A program made the position numbers and the translations under genes. Under the pieces are notes generated by a model that saw nothing but the letters and a program-made list of their open reading frames with translations, did not search any database and was not told the DNA's origin. A stretch of 64,000 nucleotides of DNA from Morchella semilibera. Taxonomy: Eukaryota > Ascomycota > Pezizomycetes > Pezizales > Morchellaceae. Shown here piece by piece: positions 33,626-43,130 of the stretch; the first letter of the stretch is position 1; each line of letters opens with the position of its first letter. The stretch covers positions 496,001-560,000 of the forward strand of contig WBVU01000008.1 in NCBI GenBank assembly GCA_009192285.1, read 5' to 3'.

Positions 33626-33980
33626 AAAAGTGGCCCTTTGGCTACCCCGCTATCAAAAAGCCCTAATATTAGGCAACAGCTTCTATGAGGCAAAAGGAAA
33701 TCATGGTGGAATTAGAAAGGAATTTTCAGGGTTTCCTATGTAATATTGTTTGTTTTTTTTTTATCTCTGCGGACTCGAAGTTTATTTTGTTTTTGATTGC
33801 TTTGATTTTGTGTTTTTGGGGGACGATAGTTTGTTTTTGGATAGGGGATAGGTTATTTATGCCATAGTCTTTGACTGCATGCAACATTTTGTACCTAGAA
33901 ATAAAATGATATGATTTAAAAAAAAAAAAAAAAAAAAAAAGACTAACTTTTGACTAAGGCTTATAGGAATAGTTAAAGTA

Positions 33981-34325
33981 CCTTCGTTCATATTTTCTGG
34001 CATAGGGTACTGTATATACCTACCAATAGTACCACTGCATCCGAGCATATTAGGTACATACACCGTGCGTCAACGATTATACTTGTGCCGGTCAGTATTT
34101 CCGGCCCACATTCTCCGATGAGCGCCGCTAGGATGACCTACGAGAAAGACCAGCCCCTACTCTCCGCCGCTTATCTTTGGTCCTGTCGGATGGCCCGCCG
34201 GATGAGGACTTGTTCCGGTCATTGAATAATCAGGGTTAGGGTTCTCCGCCACCCCGGAAACCTCTCTGCCAAGACCACCCGCTTCTTTTCCTCCCCGGGA
34301 ACGTATCACACGTTGACGCCACCTG
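33981..34325. other. Intergenic; TTAGGG block
   Basis: Right flank of the split MITE. Carries GGGTTAGGGTT at 34233-34243, in inverted relation to AACCCTAACCC at 34769-34779. No gene seen. Confidence 0.4.
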
Positions 34326-34516
34326 GTGTATTCGCAGAGGTCCGTGCCCCTTTACACGGGTTTCTTCGCCAGCTGCGGGAATAGTACCGAAGACTCGGTT
34401 ACTACTCTCCGCCGCAACTCCGACCACACCACAATATACAGCTCGCACACCAGTGGTGCGTATACTCTCGTTCCTCCCGCCGCAATCTGCACCCCCGCTG
34501 TCACTGATATGCCAGC

Positions 34517-34562
<46 letters not shown>

Positions 34563-34802
34563 ACCACTCCGCACTCCCACCGGCACAGCACGTTGCTACA
34601 TACCCGCAAACACAAACTACCCCCCCACCGGGGGCACCGACACCGGCATCAGAGGCAGCAGCTGCACACACTGCTGCTGCACACCCAGGAGAGGGCCTGC
34701 GCCCGTCACGAGCACCGGGAGGTAAAATCTGGGTCATGTGACCCTGATGCCAGAAGAGGGTCTTGCAAAACCCTAACCCTGATTTGGAAAGTTTGTAATT
34801 AA
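34326..34802 (+). CDS. Doubtful Pro-rich frame with a poly-C tract
   Basis: The frame reads a stretch that looks protein-like (VPPAAICTPAVTDMPAS just before 34519). It then crosses 44 consecutive C at 34519-34562, giving poly-Pro, and continues to 34802. All three frames remain open after the tract because of composition, so the downstream part cannot be trusted and the tract length may be an assembly artefact. Similar Pro/Ala-rich stretches follow shorter C runs at 35667 and 36406 in the duplicated segments. It may be part of a secreted or cell-wall protein or a pure repeat artefact. Confidence 0.2.
34519..34562. repeat. 44-base C homopolymer
   Basis: Uninterrupted run of C by direct count; shorter C or G runs recur at 35667, 36406, 24139, 24181 and 17896. 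Confidence 0.9.
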
Positions 34803-35065
34803 TTGTAATATCGGATTGTATGATGGTAAAAGGTCAAGAAGGTCTGGAGACAAGTCTGCAGATATCTATGAGCAATCGTCTTGTCTCGTCTTGTTGACCC
34901 CCAGGTCGTCTTGTCTTGCCTCGAGACAAAGTCTCGAGATAATTTGTTTCGTGCCCATCACTAGACCCGCGCGGGCACCCGTGCCAAAAGTGAACTACAT
35001 CGCAATGCAAACCGTCATCCTTAGAGGGGTCTATCCAATCAAGCACACGCAGGGTAAATCGATCA

Positions 35066-35645
35066 CGTCATGGAGTATCACTCAGGGGATCGGGTGAGTC
35101 ATGGGGTATCATTCAGGGGATCGAGTGAGCCATGGGATATCACCCAGGGAATCGAACGAGTCATGGAGTGTCACTCAGGGACTCGAGTGAGCCATGAGGT
35201 ATCACCCAGGGAGTCGAGTGAGCCATGGAGTATCATTCAGGGAACCGAGTGAGCCATGGAATATCACCCAGGGGATCGAGTGAGCCATGGAGTATCACTC
35301 AGGGGATCGGGTGAGCCATGTATTGGAATTATTGTTGCGAGCCGGGGATAATATATCCTCCCATGTAATAATTGTGACAAGGTCTAGACCACTCTTATAT
35401 CATGTCATTACTATTGTTTGCCAAGGCTATTATTGTTATAAAGGTTCCCTCCTGTAGGAGACACCACAAGGACTATATTCGCTGTGCCCAGAGTCATTAT
35501 TTCAGACACCATGGGGTATCAGGGAATCGAACGAGTCATGGAGTATCACCCAGGGACCGAGTGAGCCATGGGGTATCACCCAGGGAGTCGAGTGAGCCAT
35601 GGAGTATCACCCAGGGAATCGGGTGGGCCATGGAGAATCACTCGA
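35066..35645 (+). repeat. 31-bp minisatellite, arrays 1 and 2 (split by a solo LTR)
   Basis: Tandem copies of GCCATGGAGTATCACTCAGG-GAATCGAGTGA. About eight copies lie before 35320 and about four after 35509. The interruption 35321-35508 is an LTR with CCATG duplicated on both sides, so this was one array. Confidence 0.88.
35321..35508. mobile_element. Solo LTR, family L1, inserted in the minisatellite
   Basis: 188 bp, ends TATTGG...CAGACA (canonical TG...CA with one change), flanked by CCATG at 35316-35320 and 35509-35513. It contains TTATAAAGG near 35439, a plausible promoter TATA. A homologous copy lies at 38410-38606. No internal retrotransposon sequence is present. Confidence 0.75.
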
Positions 35646-36238
35646 TCGCTTGTTGGTAATGTCACCCCCCCCCCCTTTCCTTTTGTTATTTTGTTTAATT
35701 CATTGATTGCATATAGCCGCCTCCACAGCCAGCCCGCGCCCACGCACCCTACGCGCTAGTCTGCGTTCAACAGCTACAACCTGCGCCTACCAACTCCTCC
35801 CAACCTGCACCAGGAGCTACACCTTCCCGCGAGCGCTACTCCGACCCGGTGGCCAGAGCGTTTGAGTTGGTTGAGATGGGAGAGGCGCGGCGATTCTGGC
35901 CGGGTGGGTGTCTTGGGCAGTTGTTGGACGTAGGCCATGCAGTATCATAAGATACGCGGCTGAACAGCGACCATGGGGCCTGGACGTGGGCTTGAAAGAT
36001 CGGTATGTTTGCATGGAAAAAAAAGCAATGGTTGTCAGTCAATTAGCCTGCGGGGGAGCGGGTGCCGATAGTTGAGAGACAGCATGACATCACCTGCCCC
36101 AAGCGATAACCCTAATTATAACCCTGATTTGGAAGTCCGTAATGAATCACCCGCACTAGCAATAAACTACATCGCGGTACAGATAGCTATCCTTAGAGGG
36201 GGTCTACCCAATCAGCTACACACAGGGTAAGTGGGTCA

Positions 36239-36382
36239 GGTCATGGAGTATCACCCAGGGAATCGAGTGAGCCATAGGGTATCACTCAAGGAATCGAGTG
36301 TGCCATAGAGTATCATTCAGGGAATCGAGTGAGCCATGGGGTATCACTCAGGGGATCGAGTGAGCCATCGAGTATCACTCGA
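36239..36382 (+). repeat. 31-bp minisatellite, array 3
   Basis: About four to five copies of the same 31-bp unit as at 35066; follows the short module 1 and precedes module 2. Confidence 0.85.
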
Positions 36383-37039
36383 TGGCTTGTTGGTAATGTA
36401 GCCTCCCCCCCCCCCCGGCCTTTTTTTTTTGAGTTTGTTTCATTCATTGACTTCATATAGTCGCCTTCACAGCCGGCCCGCGCCCACGCATGCTACAAGT
36501 CCGCACCCACCAGCTACAACCCTGCGCCTACCAGCTCCCAACCTGCACCCCGGGCTGCCATTTCCCGCGAGCGCTACTCTGAGCCGGTGACCAGAGCGTT
36601 TGAGTTGGTCGAGATGGGAGGGGCGCGGCGATTTTGGCCGGGTGGGTGTCTTGGGAGTTGTTGGACGTAGGCCATGCAGTATCATAAAATATGCGGCTGA
36701 ACAGCGATTATGGAGCCTGAACGTGGGCTTAAAAGATCGGTATGTCTTCTCTTAAGTGATAAACCTAATTATAACCCTCATTTGGAAGTAATGAATCAGA
36801 GTATATGGTGGTAAAAGGTTAAGAAGGTAAGTCTCCAAATATCTATGACCAACCCTGCATGTCTTGTCTTGTCCGGGTCTAGTCTTGCCTTCCCTCGAGA
36901 CAAAGTCCCGAGATAACTTGCCTCGTGCCCATCACTAGACCCGCAGGCACCCGCACCAGCAATAAACTACATCGCGGTACAGATAGCTATCCTTAGAGGA
37001 GGTCTACCAAATCAACCACACGCAGGATAAATCGATCAC

Positions 37040-37245
37040 GTCATGGAGTATCACTCAGGCTATCGAGTGAGCCATGGGGTATCACTCAGGGAATCGAGTG
37101 AGCCATGGAATATCACCCAGGGAGTCGAGTGAGCCATGGAGTATCACTCAGGGAATCGAGTGAGCCATGGGGTATCACTCAGGGATCGGGTGAGCCATGG
37201 GGTATCACTCAGGGTATCGAGTGAGCCATGAGGATCACTCAGGAG
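37040..37245 (+). repeat. 31-bp minisatellite, array 4
   Basis: About six to seven copies of the same 31-bp unit; follows the third module 1. Confidence 0.85.
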
Positions 37246-38409
37246 AATTGTCACATTTCCATATCCTTATAGCGAGATTGTACTGTATAAGAACCCGAAA
37301 TATGCCGGAGACTGTAGGTCGGGTCCGACAACACCCGACACATGATCGGACTCCGTAACTACCTTGGCCTAATAAAATGAGATGCCAGGCTACTGAGCCT
37401 GCCATCTAATGCTCTCCATGGGGATAAGTGTGCCTAGACTCAAAAAGCCATTTTCCCAGACGGATCCGAAATTACCAGTCCGCAAGCTGGGGTAGCGCTA
37501 GTCTAATATTTAACCCTAACCCTATGCTTACCCATTAGTTATTTATTTATTTATGTATTTATACTTCATACATACATCCAACCCGTAAATTATGGCAGCC
37601 GCCCTCCCCTATACCAGCTGCATATGGAGGCGCGCATCCGCCGCCCAAAACATCTATCCCACCCTAAACTAAACCGATGCCGAACAGATACCAACTAAAG
37701 AAAGAAAGAAACAATACTTGCAATAACTCAAGAATCTCCACACTTGTCTAGCGCGCTCTTTATCTCGAGGCTCATCATTCGGTAGACCTCTCCCCTTTCC
37801 TTGTTTATTCCCTTTCCTCTCTTTCTGTGCCCGTTATTCTGGATCGGGCTACGAACGTCGGGATGGGTGCATGTTTTCGACAACAATGTGTTGTAGTTGC
37901 ATAGATCCTAGTTAGTACGAGATACTTTTCTCGGCTAGGCACTCGACCGCCTGACGTCGGGTGAACTCTCTTCCTGCAACGACGCCTGAACTGGTGATAC
38001 GCCGTAATAGGGTCGTTGAAGATCGGGAATATATTTCATGTGGTGATGCAATGTATTAAAATATATTAAGTCTATGTGGCCGATGAGTTAGGGTTGAGGT
38101 ATGAAGATTAAGTATGTGGCTGGTGCAGGGCCGGGGGGACGGGTTGGGGTCGGGTCATATGCGCGGGGTCGTAGCTTGTACGCTAAAACGCCTCCCGCGC
38201 GCGGCGGAAACCGTTGAGCGTACCGGAAAGGGTTAAAAAAAAAGCATGATTCTGAGCGCTGCTTAGGCGCAGGCGGACGTGTCGGAAAAGCATGAATTAG
38301 ATACAGAACCACGAACCGCCACCCGAACGACCCACCGACATGCCTGCTGGAACGGGTGCTGCCCCCGAGCACCCTGCAACCGGCTATATATATTTCCTAC
38401 AAGAGTGTC
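37246..38409. other. No gene seen; dispersed repeats
   Basis: Contains a TTAGGG block (37512-37522, complement), an ATTTATTTATTTAT run near 37540 shared with 18400, and a short segment (38160-38225) matching 2886-2945. No protein-like frame. Confidence 0.35.
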
Positions 38410-38606
38410 TGTTGCGATTATTCTGAGCCGGGGGAAATCACTTATCTCCTCCCTGCAATAATTGTGGCAAGCTAGGCTACTATTGTATTATATTATTACT
38501 GCTTCTTTGCCAAGAGAATTATTATAATAAAAGGGCCGCTAAACCCCTCCGGTATCAGAATAAGACATAAGAATTACATTCGCTCTCAAACTCAATATTA
38601 CGAACA
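38410..38606. mobile_element. Solo LTR, family L1, second copy
   Basis: Starts TGTTGCGATTATT and ends GAACA. It aligns through GAGCCGGGG, AATAATTGTG(A/G)CAAG, TTTGCCAAG and TATAAA/AATAAAAG blocks to 35321-35508. Flanks GTGTC and ATGTC agree with a 5-bp target duplication bearing one change. Confidence 0.6.
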
Positions 38607-40548
38607 ATGTCGGCCAAGCGAGCATGTCGTGCTATGTAGTGGAAACTAGACGGCATCGTGTCGGAGCCATCAAATATCACTCGCATTGGCGCGGTCATGT
38701 GGTATCACTCGGCCGCCGGGTCACAGCTTGAGTCCCCTACTTACTTACTTACCTACACGCTGCCAAGGGCTCCTGACTAAGAGCCCCCTACACCCGGTAA
38801 GGTAACCGGGTGGGCGGCTGGCAGGCGCAGGTGATGAGACGGCGGTAAAGGCAGTGCAGGCGGTGTAGGTACAGCAGGTCGTAGTAGAGGTTGAGGTGGA
38901 GCTCGAGGGTTGTGGGTCGTGGATTGTGGGTCGCTATTTTGCAGGGCTATGTCAGAGATTGCGACCTCAAACCCACTATTTCCGGACGCCATTAGATCAG
39001 GGCCACAGGCCTATACTCACCTATGTCATTGGTCCTCTGGTAACAATCATGAACTATCATTCGCTTCATACATTATCACCCGATCCACGAAAACAAACAC
39101 CTACATTGGTTCATTAGCCGTATACAGCCCGCAATCCCGGTATTATGACAACGCTGGTTTGCACCGACGGGAAACTCAGTTGATGCTGAGACCTGGGCTA
39201 ATATATGCTATTTATAGGGTGTTTAATTATAAATAGGCCACCTTTAGCCCGTCGGCAGCGGATCTTCGGTACCGGTGTGGTCGCCATCTGCTATCCTTAC
39301 TGATAGATATACCAGAGGGTGCGCGGGAGATGAACGAGGGAAAGAGATATGTACGCGTACGTCGGTTTCGTAAGTACTAAAGTCTTCTCCATGGTACGGC
39401 CGGGGCAGGCCCCCGCTGCTCGAACTAGATCCCGTGGTTCCACAGTCGGGCTTAATCTGACGCATTTAGAGAGCGTAGTTTCATACAAGCTGTCTCCGAT
39501 GAATTCAATCACCGCTTAGTTAGTTGGGCGCAGTTAGATGTCGAGGCCTCTCCTTCAATATATATACCTTATATATATTCTCTATTTATCATGGGTTTCG
39601 AATATCTATAAGCACTATGAAAGGAACCCCACAAGGTTGATCCAGTGCGTAAATCCTTTCAACCCTAGGCCTGTAATATATCTTCGAATATACATAACCT
39701 ACTCACCGCGATTATTCAGTCCAGTCCATTTCTGGTCATATTCGGGTGTCTGCTAGCTATCGGCACTATTGTGCGCACACTCTTGGAGGTAACACGGCGG
39801 CATATGGAAATGGAATGATTGTGGCTGCAGGACGGACTCATGGACTTATTAGAGTGCTCATTTCTAGCAGTTTTGCTGCGCAACTGCCACAACTCTGCCA
39901 GGTTTGCTTTTCCGGGGGTAATATGGGTACAGTGCCGTTCCACACCGTCTAGTCCTGGCACATTTAACACGTAAAAACACCCAATCCCAACCTCTGGTAA
40001 CTTTGCAACCCAGAGAGGTACCAGGAATCTGCAATTATGCAATTAAATTCCGTCATTAGAGCTAGACTATTATTTCAATTTTCTTCTATCACTTTTCGCT
40101 GGAAGGTTATCAGCCAACAATTGACTTTCCGTCGCGATCCGCTACGTACACCGTTAAGAGTGGGCGCACCATGAGACATGTAATCCTAAACTTGTTGCCG
40201 TGATGCATGAATATCCTTCATTGAATTTAATGAATCCTTCGATGCATTCACAGATCCTTTTTATATTAGTAAATGGATCAAATGATGCATTAATTGTGGT
40301 GGTAGAGGATGTATAGTACCCATTTAGGTACCGGAGATAGTAGCTGGGAGTTTGAATATAAATAGGTACCTCCTTATAAACACCGGTACGATATGTACTT
40401 GTATAAATATATCACCACCCTCGGTATTGAATACAATCTATTACAGTACCCTATGTCTCAGAAACTAGGGTTGACGCGCAGGTGCTGGGAGCCGGTGCGG
40501 CTGTCACATCCAGGAGCGAACTATTAAGTTAATTACATAACTAAGCTA
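38607..40548. other. No supported gene
   Basis: Mixed low-complexity (ACTTACTTACTTACC at about 38741) and AT-rich sequence. A 68-codon plus frame at 39746-39952 looks mildly protein-like but has no domain I can name. Three GATGCAT motifs occur near 40202-40290. Confidence 0.3.
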
Positions 40549-41214
40549 TTATAGATCCAACTTAAGTAGCTCTTCACTAAGCTCCAATACAAGCATATCT
40601 ATTCTAGAAATCTGATTTTTACAACTGGTAATCTGTTTTTTGTATTCCTCCCGCATAGTTTCCTGTTCATATTTGGCTATCTCAATCTGATCGATGAAAC
40701 TCATTTTCCTTTCCAAATGGCATTTCATTTCCTTCAGAAGTTGTTTTCTCTTTCCCTCGGCTTCCTCTTCTTTCTTTACTTCCTCTTTCTTAGTTTCTTT
40801 ATCTTGTAGGAATCGTTTGATGTTCTGTTGAGGTGGGGAAGGACTATCGGTGCTAGTGTCTTCTTCATCGGAGAGGAGACTAATGACTGGTCGCTTAAGA
40901 GTTCGAGGGTTTAAAGAGCATTTGCGACCATTACGTAAACAGTTGTTACAAGAGGAGATGACTCGGTTGGTAGGATCAAGTTTCTGAACACAGAACTCGT
41001 GACCACGATTTTGTAGAGCAGAAAGACATGTTGTACACATAGGAGTATTGATTTGTATAGAGTTATGGAGGCTAGGTAAACGAAAGGCACGATCAAGCCA
41101 ATCAGCTCGATGTTTGTTGATAAATTTGTCCCAAACTGGGACTCCATTACGGACAGGCCAGGAGGTAGAGGAAGTAGACATTGTTGCTGTCAATAGGGGA
41201 AAATAGGAAGGCAT
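40549..41214 (-). CDS. Cys-rich zinc-binding-like and coiled-coil protein
   Basis: An intact minus-strand frame of up to 221 residues; the second Met (41181, MSTSSTSWPVRNG) is an equally good start and gives 210. Residues 59-101 contain CTTC...C...C, then CNNCLRNGRKC, a pattern that could bind two zinc ions and resembles, loosely, the half-site of fungal Zn2Cys6 clusters. A Ser/Asp-rich linker (about 112-128) leads into a strongly charged coiled coil (about 135-220; KETKKEEVKKEEEAEGKRKQ). This suggests a DNA- or protein-binding oligomer. It lies beside a satellite at the left edge of the AT-rich island. No family recognised. Confidence 0.65.
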   Translation of the reverse strand: MPSYFPLLTATMSTSSTSWPVRNGVPVWDKFINKHRADWLDRAFRLPSLHNSIQINTPMCTTCLSALQNRGHEFCVQKLDPTNRVISSCNNCLRNGRKCSLNPRTLKRPVISLLSDEEDTSTDSPSPPQQNIKRFLQDKETKKEEVKKEEEAEGKRKQLLKEMKCHLERKMSFIDQIEIAKYEQETMREEYKKQITSCKNQISRIDMLVLELSEELLKLDL

Positions 41215-41238
41215 GAGCTATACCATATATATATAGTG

Positions 41239-42160
41239 CCGGGTTTTTTCTATTTCCTAGATAGCACTATGCACAGGTGTCACAGCCTATCGCTGAGACA
41301 TGCAAATGAAAGTACTCCTTTTTGGCTTTTTTTTGGCCCCTCCTTCGCTAATTTAGCACTAAAACTGACTGAGATATGGAAAAACCCGACACCATAAAGA
41401 TTCATTAAGTCAAGGCTTTATATCTCAGTCAGTTTTGGTGCTAAATTAGCGAATAAGGGGCCAACAAAAAGCCAAAAAGGAGTACTTTCATTTGCATGTC
41501 TCATCGATTGGCTGTGAGGCCTGTGCATAGAGCTAATGGAAAAACCCGGCACCATAGTGATCCATTTTATATCTCAGTCAGTTTTAGTGCTAAATTAGCA
41601 AATGAGAGGCCAAAGAAAAGCCAAAAAGGAGTACTCTTTCTTGCGTGTTTCAACGATTGGCTGTAATGTCTTTGCATGGAGGTATGGAAGAACCCGGCAT
41701 CATAGTGATCTATTTTATATCTCAGTCAGTTTTAGTGCTAAATTGGCGAATGAGGGGCCAAAAAAAAGCCAAAAAGGAGTACTTTTTTTTGCATATTTCA
41801 TCAATTAGCTGTGACGCCTGTGCGTGGAGTTATGAAAAAACCCGGCACTATAGTGATCTATTTTATATGTCAGTAAGTTTTAGTGCTGAATTGGCGAATG
41901 AGGGGCCAAAAAGAAGCCAAAAAGGAGTACTTTTTTTTTGCATGTCTCATCGATTGGCTGTGATGCCTGTGCATGGAGTTATGAAAAAACCCGGCACCAT
42001 AGTGATCCATTTTATATCTCAATCAGTTTTAGTGCTAAATTGGTGAATAAGGGGCCAAAAAAAAGCCAAAAAGGAGTACCTTTTTTTGCATGTCTTCTCG
42101 ATTGGCTGTGACGCCTGTGCATGGAGTTGTGAGAAAACCCGGCACTATAGTGAGCATAAG
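41239..42160 (+). repeat. 145-150 bp satellite, one inverted and five direct units
   Basis: Direct units start near 41417, 41568, 41713, 41859 and 42009 with TTATATCTCAGTCAGTTTTAG, and include GCCAAAAAGGAGTACTTT and AAAACCCGGCACCATAGTGA. An inverted unit occupies about 41239-41378, so the array begins with a palindrome. The long plus frame across it repeats with the unit and is not a gene. Confidence 0.88.
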
Positions 42161-42267
42161 AATTGACTGAAATATGAGGCCACAATGTTCAAGCATTCTA
42201 TGTCCATTTTCTATGTAGCAATAACATTCTCTAGCATTCCAGCTCATACCATATCTTTGTTACTTTC

Positions 42268-42836
42268 ATGGATTATCGCAAATCTCGCAATACTCTCGGT
42301 CGCTTCAATGATGCTAGTAAGCGTGTCGCTGAACGCGGAGAGGACCATATCGCCTTCGGTCGCCTCGATGATGCTAGTAAGCGTGTCGCTGAACGCGGAG
42401 AGGATCACATCGCCTTCGGTCGCCTCGATGATGCTAGTAAGCATGTCGCTGAACACGGAGAGGACCATATCGCATCGAATTGTCACTTTGCAATACGTCG
42501 AAATCAAAACAAACAACTACTGGATCGCAACACCCAACGTCAAAATCGTAAACTTGCAAAACTCAACAAATGCAAATCTAATCGCAAGCTAGAGATCGAT
42601 ATCGAACGGAAGTCAGCTCTAGATTTCATTAATAAGAAACCAGAAGGTAATTAGATTCTATATTAATATTATCAATACTGCTAATATCCCTTTTCTTAGA
42701 TATTGAATCGGAATCGGTATTTCTCATGCATCGTAAACGGGACGAAGAGATCGCTACGGAGATGTTTGGGAAGGAATGGACATATAATGATACTATTTGG
42801 AATGATCGCAAATTTAAGAAAGATTGTATAAGATAG
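42268..42836 (+). CDS. Two-exon basic protein with a 20-residue tandem repeat
   Basis: Exon 1 is 42268-42646 and exon 2 is 42700-42836, with a 53-bp intron (GTAATT...TTCTTAG, branch TGCTAAT at 42679). The splice is phase 1 and the joined frame ends at TAG 42834-42836, giving 171 residues. Residues 11-73 are three near-identical copies of GRLDDASKRVAERGEDHIAF, encoded by a 60-bp DNA repeat. A basic region rich in Asn, Lys and Arg follows (about 75-115), then a C-terminal part read from exon 2 with LMHRKRDEE and TIWNDRKFKK. No domain recognised. The preserved splice signals and an open second exon argue for a real gene. Near identity of the repeats suggests recent expansion. Alternative start sites upstream were not excluded. 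Confidence 0.6.
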
Positions 42837-43130
42837 GATTTAAATTAAATTATCGCATCGATCGGATTTTCGATCTAGGCTAGACTCGAAGATTCACAAT
42901 CACAAATCTATTGAGTAGACATATATATATATTGATTAATCCAAGAAAAAAAATAACATAATTTAAATACAACCTATAGCAAAAATATTTCTCTTTCAAA
43001 AACAAATATAGGAATGAAAATTTACCGTCACAATTCTTCTGATCGCTCTAAAAGTAATAGATATATTAGCTTCTGATATTCATGATCGTAATATTGATAT
43101 TATCAATACAGATATTTCAATACGTACATT

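Larger units (their letters stand above)
28728..33940 (+). mobile_element. LINE-1: full-length APE-type LINE retrotransposon (Tad1-like)
   Basis: A 5213-bp element bounded by a 15-bp target duplication GACTAACTTTTGACT (28713-28727 and 33941-33955). It ends in 23 A. It has a ~105-bp 5' UTR, ORF1 (gag-like) and ORF2 (endonuclease plus reverse transcriptase) separated by no spacer, then a ~290-bp 3' UTR. Only two coding lesions are seen: one frameshift in ORF1 and one nonsense codon in ORF2. The Tad1 label follows from host and architecture and was not tested by phylogeny. Confidence 0.93.
28580..33978. repeat. MITE family A, copy 2, split by LINE-1
   Basis: The left part 28580-28727 and the right part 33956-33978 together match the 129-302 element over its whole length (about 171 bp after removal of LINE-1). 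TA flanks it at 28578-28579 and 33979-33980. The right end has lost about 10 bp relative to copy 1. Confidence 0.85.
34760..37260 (+). repeat. Segmentally duplicated minisatellite locus
   Basis: Module 1 (a block starting AACCCT(A/C)A(C)CCTGATTTGGAA and ending CACGCAGG(G)TAAATCGATCACGTCATGG) occurs at 34766-35065 and 36755-37039, and in short form at 36121-36238. Module 2 (TTGTTGGTAATGT..., C-run, ...GCGAGCGCTACTC, GTTTGAGTTGGT(T/C)GAGATGGG, GGCCATGCAGTATCATAA) occurs at about 35650-36110 and 36385-36745. Each module 1 is followed by an array of the 31-bp minisatellite. The order shows repeated duplication of a unit of about 1 kb. Confidence 0.8.

Noticed and set aside
39746-39952. Possible WD40-like exon
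   Set aside because: Resemblance is too slight, no neighbouring repeat or splice sites.
41645-42046. 133-codon plus frame
   Set aside because: Repeats with the 145-150 bp satellite unit.
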